Origin: Hyphomicrobium denitrificans 1NES1
Lineage (GTDB): Bacteria; Pseudomonadota; Alphaproteobacteria; Rhizobiales; Hyphomicrobiaceae
DNA length: 64,000 nucleotides
Reading direction: 5' to 3'
NCBI RefSeq assembly: GCF_000230975.2
Contig: NC_021172.1
Location: 682,001 to 746,000 of the forward strand
Below the pieces are notes generated by a model. It was given only the letters and a program-made list of their open reading frames with translations, searched no databases and had not been told where the DNA came from. Numbering within the stretch: position 1 is the first letter of the stretch; each line of letters opens with the position of its first letter. The position numbers were made by a program, and so were the translations under genes. Of this stretch, positions 54,792-63,456 are shown piece by piece.

Positions 54792-54959
54792 AAAGATCAG
54801 TTTCCAGCAGAGGGGATCGTCTCAACGGCACAAAAGTGCGGTTGTGATCTAATCGTTACGGCTTCCCACGGTCACAGAGGGCTTATGCGCTTAATGCTCG
54901 GCAGCCAAGCTCATCGCGTCGTTACACAAAGCACGATTTCGGTACTGATTTGCCGGTAA
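54792..54959 (+). pseudogene. C-terminal fragment of a universal stress protein
   Basis: KDQFPAEGIVSTAQKCGCDL, IVTASHGHRGLMRLMLGSQA, HRVVTQSTISVLICR is the last third of a UspA domain with its G-x2-G...G-S nucleotide motif. The upstream part of the open frame is unrelated, so the gene is truncated. Confidence 0.7.
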
Positions 54960-55286
54960 AAAGGCGACCACAATGAGAGAAAGGTGACAGGCGTGTCGAT
55001 CGACGAAGATCTGCGCACGCGGCTCATTTCTGAGCTATCGCATCACACTGACTCGGATGCGTCCAAGTCAGATCTCCCTTGGTGGAGCAATCGAGGTGTC
55101 AGCTATAAATTTCATAGTCCGCTCTAGTTCAAAGTTTCGCAAGCCTTTCGGCCCGCGTGTTAGAGTAGTGCAGACCGCTCCAAGCGGTTGATTGGCAAGT
55201 GGCTCTTAGCAAGATCCCGGCAGATACTTCCAGAAATAATCGTACCTGCGGCCTACATCTGACTTTGCTACATTTGCCATAATATT
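54960..55286. other. Gap beside the IS3 remnant
   Basis: These 327 bases hold a short frame near 54994 starting VSIDEDLRTRLISELS that I cannot assign. No inverted terminal repeat of the IS was identified. Confidence 0.35.
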
Positions 55287-55527
55287 TCCGATGACGTGCT
55301 CCACTGTCTGGCCAACCTCTTCGTCGCACACGGACCGCCTGAGCACGTTTGCTCCGACAACGGCCCAGAATTTATTGCGATCAGCGTGCGTGAGTGGCTC
55401 GGCCGGATCGGCGTCGAGACGCTCTACATCGAACCGGGAAGCCCTTGGGGGAATGGCTATTGCGAAAGGCTGAACTCGAAGTTCCGCGACGAGCTTCTCA
55501 ATGGCGAGATCTTCACGACGCTGCAAA
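55287..55527 (+). mobile_element. IS3-family transposase (OrfB) fragment
   Basis: The frame DDVLHCLANLFVAHGPPEHV, CSDNGPEFIAISVREWLGRI, then EPGSPWGNGYCERLNSKFRD and ELLNGEIF is the rve integrase core of IS3-group OrfB, with the second Asp (SDNGPEF) and the Glu (GYCERLN) of the DDE triad. The N-terminal half, the end and both terminal repeats are missing. Unrelated toxin-derived sequence begins within about 100 bases. Confidence 0.8.
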
Positions 55528-55619
55528 CTCCAGAATATCGTAGTCGGGATGTCCCAACCCAGTGCCTTCAGTCCGGGCTTCGAATGCGCGTTCGTCAATA
55601 CCGCTTTGCGTTCCAGACA

Positions 55620-55818
55620 GCCCCCTCTCATCATTAAAGAGACGAGCGAATGAGGCGGTGATGGCGCCGTTAGAGAACTTGCCTCCTGTGATCTCTGCGG
55701 CGAGGCCACCCGCGGTTGCGGCGAAGGCGGTGCGGACGTAGAAGCCGTCCGGGCCGTTGCCGGCGAGATCGGCACCGGCGAAGCCGCCGACGCTGCCAAG
55801 TCCCGCCAATGCGCTCAC
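55620..55818 (-). pseudogene. Haemagglutinin/polymorphic toxin pre-toxin fragment (copy B)
   Basis: On the minus strand it reads SALAGLGSVGGFAGADLAGN, GPDGFYVRTAFAATAGGLAA, EITGGKFSNGAITASFARLF, NDE. This is the intact order of the segment that is split and inverted in copy A. After NDERG the frame runs into sequence next to the IS3 fragment, so the toxin tip is lost. Confidence 0.6.
55626..55750 (-). repeat. 125-bp dispersed repeat, copy B
   Basis: Reverse-complement match of 45113-45237, seven mismatches by eye, no gaps. The two copies are about 10.4 kb apart and inverted relative to each other. Confidence 0.85.
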
Positions 55819-55984
55819 TGGATCGATTCGAGGTATTTCTTCAATTCGACTACGGCACGCCGCGAGTACATCGTTCGCACCTTGACTTGGATCCAGTCAT
55901 TTGGGCGGGATTAATGTGGAAGCGCGGACCGCGCGGGAAGGCTCTGAACGACGGGGCTCCGCCTCCACGCGCAAGGAGGGTGTT

Positions 55985-58558
55985 TTGGACAATCCGGTTG
56001 AAGACGCTCCCTCCTTCCACTTTCAGGGCCTCAGCGAGGATGAGGCTGGCAAGAGGCTGAAGGCGGAAGGCTTCAACGAGCTTCCGCGCCAGGGGCATCG
56101 GACTCCGCTCGGCATCGTGCTGGAGGTTCTGCGCGAGCCGATGCTGGTGCTGCTGCTCGCTGGTGGTGCGATTTATCTCCTGCTCGGTGATTTGCAAGAG
56201 GCTCTCATCCTACTCGCCTTCGCGAGTATGTCGGTGGTGATCACGGTGGTCCAGGAAACGCGCACCGAACATGTCCTGGAGGCGCTGCGCGATCTGACCA
56301 GCCCGCGAGCGCTGGTGATCCGGGACGGCGCTCACCGCCGCATTCCGGGCCGGGAGGTGGTGCGTGGCGACATCGTCGTTCTCGCCGAGGGAGACCGTGT
56401 TCCGGCCGACGCCACAGTTCTGCAATGCCAGGACATGCAAGCCGACGAGTCGTTGCTGACGGGCGAGTCTGTGCCCGTTCGCAAGGCGATTCTGACAGGC
56501 AAGCCACCGTCGAGTATCAGGCCGGGAGGCGATGACCTTCCTTATGTCTATTCCGGCTCGCTGATCGTGCGCGGCAGCGGTGTTGTCGAGGTCTTTGCTA
56601 TTGGACTGAAGAGCGAAATAGGAAAGATCGGCCAATCGCTAAGCGTTCTCGAGATGGAACCGCCGCGCCTACGCACTCAGACCGCGCGTCTCGTGCGCCT
56701 CTCCGCTATCGGCGGCGGGCTAGTCAGTCTTGCCGCCCTGGTGCTCTACGGCATGCTGCGCGGCGGCTGGCTCGAAGCCGTGCTCGCCGCCATCACTATC
56801 GGCATGTCCATGCTGCCCGAAGAGTTCCCGGTGGTGCTGACCGTATTCATGGCCATGGGCGCGTGGCGGATTTCGCGCGCCCGCGTGCTGACGCGCCGTG
56901 CTGCGGCCATTGAGACGCTGGGCTCGGCGACGGTGCTGTGCACCGATAAGACTGGCACCTTGACCGAGAACCGGATGTCGATCGCCGAGCTGTGGCCGAG
57001 AAGCGGTGACACGTTTTCCCGGAACGAAGCGTCGAACCCAATCCTGCCGGCGGACGCGCAGGCGCTGGCTTTGTACGGCCTTCTTGCCAGCGCGCCTGAA
57101 CCCTTCGATCCGATGGAGAAAGCATTCCATGACTTCGCTAGAGAGCGGATCGTGGATGGTTCCATAACAGCGAAGACGGGTTGGTCGCTTGCACGCAGCT
57201 ATGGACTGCGGCCCGATCTACTTGCCGTCACCCAGGCCTGGCGAGCGGACGCACGCAAGGCCGCGTTCACCGTCGCGGCCAAGGGCGCTCCGGAAACCAT
57301 CGCCGATCTCTGCCGTCTTGGCGATGCGCATTACTCTACTGTCAGGCAAACTGTTGATGCGATGGCGGCGAATGGGCTGCGCGTCCTGGGTATCGCAAAA
57401 GCAACCCATGAGGGCGAGCAGTTTCCGGAGACTCCGCGAGGCTTCGCCTTCTCATTTCTGGGGCTTGTCGGCCTCGCCGATCCCCTGCGGACGAGCGTGC
57501 CGCAGGCCGTGAGCGACTGCCGCTCCGCCGGCATCCGCGTCGTCATGATCACCGGCGACTATCCGGCGACGGCCCGAGCGATCGCGCATCGAGCCGGTCT
57601 CGACGGTGACGGTGCTGTACTGAGCGGCGAGATGATAGAGAATCTCGCCGACTGTGACCTGCAGGATAGGGCACGGACGGCGACCATCTTCGCTCGCATC
57701 ATGCCGGAACAGAAGCTGCGCATTGTTCAAGCGCTGAAGGCCGACGACGAAATCGTCGCGATGACCGGCGACGGCGTCAACGACGCACCTTCGCTCAAGG
57801 CGGCTCATATCGGCATCGCCATGGGCGGCCGCGGTACGGATGTTGCGCGTGAAGCCTCTGCGATCGTATTGCTCGACGACGACTTCGGTTCAATCGTTAC
57901 TGCTATCCGGCTTGGGCGGCGCATTTACGACAACCTGCGCAAGGCGATGGGCTTCATCTTCGCCGTGCACGTGCCCATCGCCGGGCTCGCGCTCCTGCCG
58001 CTGATCTTCGGCCTGCCTATCATCTTTAGCCCGATCCACATCGCCTTCCTAGAGATGGTCATCGATCCGGTCTGCACGCTGGTCTTTGAGGCCGAAGCCG
58101 AGGAGGAGGACGTCATGCGCCGGCCGCCCCGACCGCCGGCGGAACCATTGTTTTCCTGGCCGCTCGTTGTTTGGAGTATTCTGCAGGGCTCGCTGGTGTT
58201 GGTATTAGTCAGCGCGATCTTTATCGTCGCGTCGGTGCGTGGCATGCCCGCCGACGAAGTGCGTGCACTGACCTTCTTCTCGCTGGTCCTCTGTATCGGG
58301 AGTCTGATCTTGATCAACAGATCCTTCAGCACGTCTCTCGTCACGGCGATCCGACGCCCGAACCTCATGCTTGGATGGATCCTCTTCGCAGTCGCCACCG
58401 TTCTTGGTCTCAGCCTGTCGGTACCGGCTGTGCGAGAGCTGTTCAGTTTCGGCCCGCTGCACTGGGACGATCTCAGTCTGACACTGGGTGTTGCTGTAAG
58501 CATTCTTCTCGTGCTTGAACTCGCCAAGAGATTCTGGCGCGACCTGCTGCGGTTCTGA
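55985..58558 (+). CDS. Cation-translocating P-type ATPase (P2-like)
   Basis: An 857-residue pump starting at TTG 55985, supported by AAGGAGG at good spacing; the frame is open upstream without a conserved sequence. It shows the actuator motif LLTGES, the phosphorylation site CTDKTGTLTENRM, the hinge MTGDGVNDAPSLKAAHIG and about ten membrane helices. TM4 reads MLPEEFPVVLTVFMAMG, a PEEFP variant of the PEGLP motif of Ca-ATPases, and TM6 has LEMVIDPVCTLVFEAE. No N-terminal metal-binding domain is present, so it is not a copper-type P1B pump. The transported ion is unknown. It stands alone among gene remnants. Confidence 0.92.
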   Translation: MDNPVEDAPSFHFQGLSEDEAGKRLKAEGFNELPRQGHRTPLGIVLEVLREPMLVLLLAGGAIYLLLGDLQEALILLAFASMSVVITVVQETRTEHVLEALRDLTSPRALVIRDGAHRRIPGREVVRGDIVVLAEGDRVPADATVLQCQDMQADESLLTGESVPVRKAILTGKPPSSIRPGGDDLPYVYSGSLIVRGSGVVEVFAIGLKSEIGKIGQSLSVLEMEPPRLRTQTARLVRLSAIGGGLVSLAALVLYGMLRGGWLEAVLAAITIGMSMLPEEFPVVLTVFMAMGAWRISRARVLTRRAAAIETLGSATVLCTDKTGTLTENRMSIAELWPRSGDTFSRNEASNPILPADAQALALYGLLASAPEPFDPMEKAFHDFARERIVDGSITAKTGWSLARSYGLRPDLLAVTQAWRADARKAAFTVAAKGAPETIADLCRLGDAHYSTVRQTVDAMAANGLRVLGIAKATHEGEQFPETPRGFAFSFLGLVGLADPLRTSVPQAVSDCRSAGIRVVMITGDYPATARAIAHRAGLDGDGAVLSGEMIENLADCDLQDRARTATIFARIMPEQKLRIVQALKADDEIVAMTGDGVNDAPSLKAAHIGIAMGGRGTDVAREASAIVLLDDDFGSIVTAIRLGRRIYDNLRKAMGFIFAVHVPIAGLALLPLIFGLPIIFSPIHIAFLEMVIDPVCTLVFEAEAEEEDVMRRPPRPPAEPLFSWPLVVWSILQGSLVLVLVSAIFIVASVRGMPADEVRALTFFSLVLCIGSLILINRSFSTSLVTAIRRPNLMLGWILFAVATVLGLSLSVPAVRELFSFGPLHWDDLSLTLGVAVSILLVLELAKRFWRDLLRF

Positions 58559-58672
58559 TCTGCTCGGCTTGTCAGGAACCATAGCAGAAACGTACCCAAC
58601 GAAATGCACGCCATTTACGAATATTCGCGCTGCTTTGTCAGAAATGTCCGCGACGAGGCATTGTTACGCTCA

Positions 58673-58799
58673 TCAGGCAGCGCGTTTCCAACCGGTTATC
58701 ATGGCCCCGCGCAAGGTTTTCGCCGTGTTCGATACTGGCAAAAATCACGCCGCCGACGTGGAGCGCCACCAGGGTTAAAGCTATGTTGCTCGTGGTCGC
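58673..58799 (-). pseudogene. Cytochrome b561 fragment, C-terminal half, frameshifted
   Basis: The minus strand reads ATTSNIALTLVALHVGGVIF, ASIEHGENLAR, and then, one base out of frame at a GCGGGGCC run, AMITGWKRAA and a stop. This is the last helix and tail of cytochrome b561 (AxxALHxxGV...ENLxRAMITGxKR). The upstream sequence is LysR-like, so the gene is truncated and frameshifted. Confidence 0.65.
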
Positions 58800-58954
58800 A
58801 TGGAGCTGTGCTGGGCAAGAGAACGACAGATACCAGCGCGCAAATCTTCGCGATTGTCGGACCGAACTGGCACGGACGGGATTCCCGGTCTGTGTGTCAA
58901 GCGATACGACAGCCCGACTGCTTTCGGATGGATGGACGGTCGCACGCAGACGAT

Positions 58955-59068
58955 TGGCGGCCAATCCGGCCATGCCGCGTGACCACAAAAACCTAGACAA
59001 TCATGTTTGGTCAAATCTTCTAGGGTTCGTGGCGTGCCCCGTTTCTCCAAATGGCTTGGTGCCGCCGC
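58955..59068 (-). pseudogene. LysR-family regulator fragment (effector domain)
   Basis: AAAPSHLEKRGTPRTLEDLT then KHDCLGFCGHAAWPDW matches the xYLxxxGxPxxxxDLxxHxCL block in the middle of LysR effector domains. Both the HTH and the end of the domain are absent, and the sequence runs into the cytochrome b561 remnant. Confidence 0.6.
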
Positions 59069-59242
59069 ATCCGCAAAAGATTGGTTGCGGAGTAGTTCTT
59101 CAGATATTGCGGTGCATAGAAAAATTTGTGCTTGAGTTCTATTTGGGAGAATGATGCGGATATGCTTCCGTAGTGCCCATAAAACTCAGCGCACCGTTCG
59201 TTGTGCAGACGCTCGTCGCTCGGCGACGTGAAGAGGTTGATG

Positions 59243-60004
59243 TCAGTCGTTGCGGACGGCTTGCCAGACTTTTTCATCCCAGAGGCGGATACCGCCCGTG
59301 ATGCCGGCATCGTTGGAAGCAATACGGACGTGGTCGGGTAAATTATCGATATCGACATCGGCAGAGTTTCCGCCACCGAGATACAAGAGGTCGTAATGAA
59401 GTAAGGAATAGACGATATCGATCGTACGGAGCACGCGGCGATTCCATTTCTCGAGGCCATGTGCGCGACGGGCCTCGGCGCCAATGTAGTCGTTATAGGT
59501 CTCGTCCTTGTGTATCGGATGATGGGCGAGTTCGAGGTGGGGCGCCAGCATACCGTTGTCGAACACCGCGCTGCCGATGCCCGTACCGAGCGTCAGGACG
59601 ACTTCGAGCCCACGCCCCGCGACGATCCCCAGGCCCTGCACGTCCGCGTCGTTGAGGAGACGTGCCGGCTTGCCGAAGCGGCGCGATAAGGCCTTCTCCA
59701 ATGGATAGTCGCGCCAAGTTTGGACATCGAAATGCGGCGCCGTCAGAATTTTGCCGCTGCGGACCACTCCCGGAAAGCCGATGGAGATGCGCTCGCTGGG
59801 AGGAAGCGGTGCGGTCAGTTCGGCGATCGCGTTCAACAGAATTTCAGGATGGCACGGATAAGGCGTCGCGACGCGAACCCTCTTGACGAGCATCCGACCA
59901 GCCTCATCTAGAACCGATGCCTTGAGCCCCGTGCCGCCGACATCGATCGCCAACGTGTTTGGGCCGGTTCCGGTCGCTTTTTCCTTGCCGCTGACGTCAC
60001 TCAT
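59243..60004 (-). CDS. ppgK: Polyphosphate glucokinase (ROK family)
   Basis: A 253-residue ROK-fold sugar kinase. LAIDVGGTGLKASVLDEAG is the phosphate-binding motif, GFPGVVRSGKI and LNDADVQGLG contain the glucose-contact Asp, and TLGTGIGSAVFDNG is the second phosphate loop. PpgK uses polyphosphate (and often ATP) to make glucose 6-phosphate in the cytosol. Its start overlaps the pgl stop by 4 bases. It is the last gene of the pentose-phosphate operon and supplies its substrate. The regulatory Cys motif of classical ROK repressors is absent. Confidence 0.9.
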   Translation of the reverse strand: MSDVSGKEKATGTGPNTLAIDVGGTGLKASVLDEAGRMLVKRVRVATPYPCHPEILLNAIAELTAPLPPSERISIGFPGVVRSGKILTAPHFDVQTWRDYPLEKALSRRFGKPARLLNDADVQGLGIVAGRGLEVVLTLGTGIGSAVFDNGMLAPHLELAHHPIHKDETYNDYIGAEARRAHGLEKWNRRVLRTIDIVYSLLHYDLLYLGGGNSADVDIDNLPDHVRIASNDAGITGGIRLWDEKVWQAVRND

Positions 60005-60741
60005 ATTTCATTTGCACCCTCAATGGCCGCTTGGTCTGTGAAGACGCACAGCATACCGACTGGTCTGAGACGCGCCGCCGGTAGGCTGTCGTCGCCTCGG
60101 CAAAGCCGCTTCAAGATCGCGCGCTTCTCCCGTCCTTCAACCAGGAAGGCAACATTCTGACTGCTCTCGAGAGCCGGATAGGTGAGGGTAATGCGTGTCT
60201 CTGATTTGACACCAACGACGGCGGCAACCCAATGGGTCTGCTCCACGAGTACAGCCGTCCCCGGAAACAACGAAGCTGTATGGCCGTCCGGCCCCAGACC
60301 GAGAAGCGTGACGTCGAAGAGTGGTCGAGCCGGATCGAGGCGTTCCGCACCGTAGAAGGATTTGAGTTGGCGCTCATAAGCGGACGCTGCCGATTCGGGG
60401 GTGATGCCTTCGGTCGGAATGGGATGGACGTTGACGGCAGGGATCGGCACCCGCGAAAGCAACGCCTCCCGTACCATGCGGTAGTTACTTCGTGCATCAT
60501 CGTGAGGCACAAATCGCTCATCGCCCCAGAACCAGTGCGTTCGAGACCACGGGAAGGTATCGCGATAGGGTGGTCCCGCGAGACGTTCATAGAGTCGCCG
60601 TGGCGTCGAACCTCCGGACAAGTTGATGGCGAAGATTGCGTGTTTTGCAGTCGCCATTTCGAGCAGCCAGTCCGCAACACGATGCGATAACGCCTCCGCA
60701 TTTGCGAGAGTTTCCAACTTCGCTTCAAACGGATTGATCAA
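60001..60741 (-). CDS. pgl: 6-phosphogluconolactonase
   Basis: A 246-residue enzyme of the DevB/SOL type that hydrolyses 6-phosphogluconolactone. Family motifs are INLSGGSTPRRLYERLA, WFWGDERFVPHDDARSNYRM and LLGLGPDGHTASLFPG. The start is taken as TTG 60741 because GAGGGGG lies just upstream; a TTG nine codons earlier is possible. It overlaps ppgK by 4 bases. Cytosolic, second step of the oxidative pentose-phosphate pathway. Confidence 0.93.
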   Translation of the reverse strand: MINPFEAKLETLANAEALSHRVADWLLEMATAKHAIFAINLSGGSTPRRLYERLAGPPYRDTFPWSRTHWFWGDERFVPHDDARSNYRMVREALLSRVPIPAVNVHPIPTEGITPESAASAYERQLKSFYGAERLDPARPLFDVTLLGLGPDGHTASLFPGTAVLVEQTHWVAAVVGVKSETRITLTYPALESSQNVAFLVEGREKRAILKRLCRGDDSLPAARLRPVGMLCVFTDQAAIEGANEI

Positions 60742-60782
60742 GGGCGCCCCCTCGTGTCCGGCGAACAATTCGCATTGGGGAT

Positions 60783-60866
60783 GGCTGCCACTTCGCCGGC
60801 ACGAACTTCATCGACAAGATGTCCGAATTCCACCAACAAGATCGACGGAGCGACTTTAATCGCCCT
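60783..60866 (-). pseudogene. Remnant of ribulose-phosphate 3-epimerase
   Basis: The minus strand contains RAIKVAPSILLVEFGHLVDE then VRAGEVAA, which is the N-terminal strand and helix of Rpe (IxPSILxADFxxLxxEVxxV). The barrel that should follow is missing; pgl begins instead. Upstream in the same frame the sequence is unrelated. The position inside the pentose-phosphate operon supports the identification. Confidence 0.5.
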
Positions 60867-61005
60867 TTGTCGCTTTACGCCGGTCAGGGATGCTATGCCG
60901 GATACGGCATTTCGCCGAGTACTTCTGGCGACGCGTTCGCCTGACGAGACTCTGGAAGTTTTATGCATCACGCGCTCCTTCGAGGCAGGCGTCGCGGCAT
61001 ACCTG

Positions 61006-61839
61006 TCACGCACGTCTTGTGCTGACCCGAGCCAGAACAAATTTTTGCACTGCTTTGGCGAAGCCTTCGTTCTCATTACTCTCGGTGACGGCGCTCGCCT
61101 GTGCTTTCACTTCGTCGCTGGAATTGCCCATTGCGATGGACGCGCCGGTTTTGCGGAACATCAAAACGTCATTCGGCATGTCCCCGATTGAGACGATCTG
61201 GGCGGGTGGGGTGTTGAGAAATTTGGATAAGGTGTCCACCACTGTTCCCTTGTTGGCCAGTGGGTGGGTAACATCGAGATAGTACGGCTGCGAGCGCTCT
61301 GCGCTCGCTCTCTCGCCCAGCGTGCGCTGTGCCAGCTTCTCGCATTCGGCGACGCGGTCCAGATCGTTCGAGACTCCAACGACTTTCACAGTGTGGGCTA
61401 AGTGCACGTTAGTGAACGATTCCACCACCGTGGCGTCGAACTTGACCGTCCACGCCTCGCGTGCCACGTGCGGTGCGTTCGGATCGCGGACCAACCACTC
61501 GTTTTCCGTGTAGACCCATGCGTCGAGCCTTTGGTCGAGAATAAGTGTAACAGCCTGCTTCGCTGTCGCCGGATCGAGCGTGTGGCTCTTGATCACTGAG
61601 AGATCAGGATTGACAAAGACGCCGCCGTTGAAGCCAGCGACCGGCGTCTGCAATGCCAATGGCGCGATCAACATCGCCATGCCGCGCGGCGGCCTACCAC
61701 TGGTTACGGCAAATGCGATACCGGCATCGTGCAGTTCGCGGACAGCTGCCTTTGCCGCGTCGGTCAACACCTTCTCGCGGGTAACGAGCGTGCCATCGAC
61801 GTCCGCCAGCAGAAGGCGGATGGCTCGATCCCTGCTCAT
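61006..61839 (-). CDS. HAD-superfamily (Cof-type) phosphatase
   Basis: A 277-residue phosphatase with motif I LLLADVDGTLVT, motif II VTSGRPPRGM, and motif IV SIGDMPNDVLMF. The large cap between residues about 85 and 200 is of Cof type, which acts on sugar phosphates and related small molecules. Its start overlaps the zwf stop by 4 bases (ATGA), so it belongs to the pentose-phosphate operon; a sugar-phosphate substrate is plausible but unproved. Confidence 0.92.
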   Translation of the reverse strand: MSRDRAIRLLLADVDGTLVTREKVLTDAAKAAVRELHDAGIAFAVTSGRPPRGMAMLIAPLALQTPVAGFNGGVFVNPDLSVIKSHTLDPATAKQAVTLILDQRLDAWVYTENEWLVRDPNAPHVAREAWTVKFDATVVESFTNVHLAHTVKVVGVSNDLDRVAECEKLAQRTLGERASAERSQPYYLDVTHPLANKGTVVDTLSKFLNTPPAQIVSIGDMPNDVLMFRKTGASIAMGNSSDEVKAQASAVTESNENEGFAKAVQKFVLARVSTRRA

Positions 61840-63452
61840 GGCTTAGCGCACTCTGAACCCAGGCCGACCGGCCGCCACGCACGACCTCCGTCACGCCGCA
61901 ATAATTCGTCGGCGGCCATTGGGCCGTCGCTACCGGAATCGTAATTCGGAAAATCAGCCTTCTTTGCTGCCCAGGCATCAAGCACCGGCTGCACAATGCG
62001 CCAGCCGTGTTCCACCATGTCGTCACGCATGAAGAGAGTCGGATCGCCGATCATCACATCGTAGAGCAGCGTCTCATAGCCGACGTTCGGCTCCTTCGGA
62101 AACCAGTCGTTATAGTGGAAGTCCATCTTGACGGCGGCGAGGTCTACGACCGGCCCGCGCCGCTTGACCTCGAACTGCAAGGATATGCCTTCGTCTGGCG
62201 CGATACGCAGCACCAGCCAGTTGGGTCGCAGGGCATCAACCGGCGTGTATTGGAACGCGGTGTAGGGCGCTTGCTTAAAGCAGATTGCAATTTCAGTTTT
62301 TCGGTTCGACAAGTGCTTGCCGGTTCGGACGTAAAACGGCACTCCGGCCCAACGCCAGTTATCGACTTCGAGCTTCATGGCGACATAAGTTTCGACGTTC
62401 GAGTCCGTCGCCACGTGTGGCTCTTGTCGATAGGATTTGACCTTCTTGTCCAGTACGTTTCCGGCTCCGTATTGGCCCCGCGCAGCGCAAGCTGGTTCGA
62501 CGGCAGGCATTGCGGCAAGCACATCGGCCTTCTTCGAGCGGATTGCGCGGGCATCGAAACCCGTGGGGGGCTCCATGGCCACCATCGAGAGCAATGAGAA
62601 CACGTGATTGGGAATCATGTCGCGCAGGGCGCCAGTCACCTCGTAGAATGCGCCGCGCTGCTCGACGCCCACCGTTTCCGCCGCGGTGATCTGTACATGG
62701 TCGATCCGATCGCGATTCCAAATCGGTTCAAACAGCCCGTTGCCGAAACGGAATGCCATGATACTCTGGACGGTGTCCTTACCCAGGAAGTGATCGATGC
62801 GAAAAATTTGATCTTCGTGCAATGTGCGCAGGATTTGCGTGTTCAACGCGCCTGCCGAGTCCAGGCTATGCCCGAATGGCTTCTCGACGACCACGCGACG
62901 CCAGAACCGCTGCTTCCCATCTTGATTCTCATTTTGATTGGTGAGTTTCGCCTCGCCGAGGTGGTCCACAACGGTACCGAAGAGACGATCGGCAACTGCG
63001 AGGTAGAAGATGGCGTTGCCATTGGTTCCATGCTCCTTTTCGGCATCTTGAAGAGAACCACGAAGCGCTTCGTACAATTCGGGCTTGGTCAGATCGCCCT
63101 GGATATACGACATTTTCTCCGCAAGCCGCTGCCACGCAGCCTCGTCGATGTGATCGATATCAAAATCGGTCACAGGATTTCCGACATAGCTTTTCAGAGT
63201 ATCGTAAAGGTAATCGCGCCAACTTTCCGAAGTTTCCGGTGTCCGCGCCACGCCGATCAGCGCGAATTTCTCCGGCAACGCCCTAGTGCGCGAGAGATTG
63301 TAAAGCGCGGGAATCACTAGGCGTTTGGTGAGGTCACCGGAAGCGCCAAAGATCACCATGACGCAAGGATCTGTCGGCTTGGGTTTCCGAGCCGGTGGGC
63401 ATTGAATGAGCTGCGCAGCATGGTGCGTTCGGACCGGAGCTTTGACGGACAT
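61836..63452 (-). CDS. zwf: Glucose-6-phosphate 1-dehydrogenase
   Basis: A 538-residue enzyme that oxidises glucose 6-phosphate to the lactone with reduction of NADP. FGASGDLTKRLVIPAL is the coenzyme-binding motif and IFRIDHFLGKDTVQ carries the catalytic His and substrate Lys. The ATG at 63452 lies 4 bases after the gnd stop, whose GGAG serves as ribosome-binding site; the longer frame to 63662 is antisense-type noise within gnd. It is slightly longer than usual owing to an N-terminal extension of about 30 residues. Confidence 0.97.
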   Translation of the reverse strand: MSVKAPVRTHHAAQLIQCPPARKPKPTDPCVMVIFGASGDLTKRLVIPALYNLSRTRALPEKFALIGVARTPETSESWRDYLYDTLKSYVGNPVTDFDIDHIDEAAWQRLAEKMSYIQGDLTKPELYEALRGSLQDAEKEHGTNGNAIFYLAVADRLFGTVVDHLGEAKLTNQNENQDGKQRFWRRVVVEKPFGHSLDSAGALNTQILRTLHEDQIFRIDHFLGKDTVQSIMAFRFGNGLFEPIWNRDRIDHVQITAAETVGVEQRGAFYEVTGALRDMIPNHVFSLLSMVAMEPPTGFDARAIRSKKADVLAAMPAVEPACAARGQYGAGNVLDKKVKSYRQEPHVATDSNVETYVAMKLEVDNWRWAGVPFYVRTGKHLSNRKTEIAICFKQAPYTAFQYTPVDALRPNWLVLRIAPDEGISLQFEVKRRGPVVDLAAVKMDFHYNDWFPKEPNVGYETLLYDVMIGDPTLFMRDDMVEHGWRIVQPVLDAWAAKKADFPNYDSGSDGPMAADELLRRDGGRAWRPVGLGSECAKP

Positions 63453-63456
63453 CGAT

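Noticed and set aside
55206..55799. Open frame of 197 codons on the minus strand
   Set aside because: It runs across the IS3 fragment and toxin copy B in the wrong frame; its sequence is low-complexity.
59020..59484. Open frame of 154 codons overlapping the end of ppgK
   Set aside because: It overlaps ppgK in another frame and lacks any recognisable domain.
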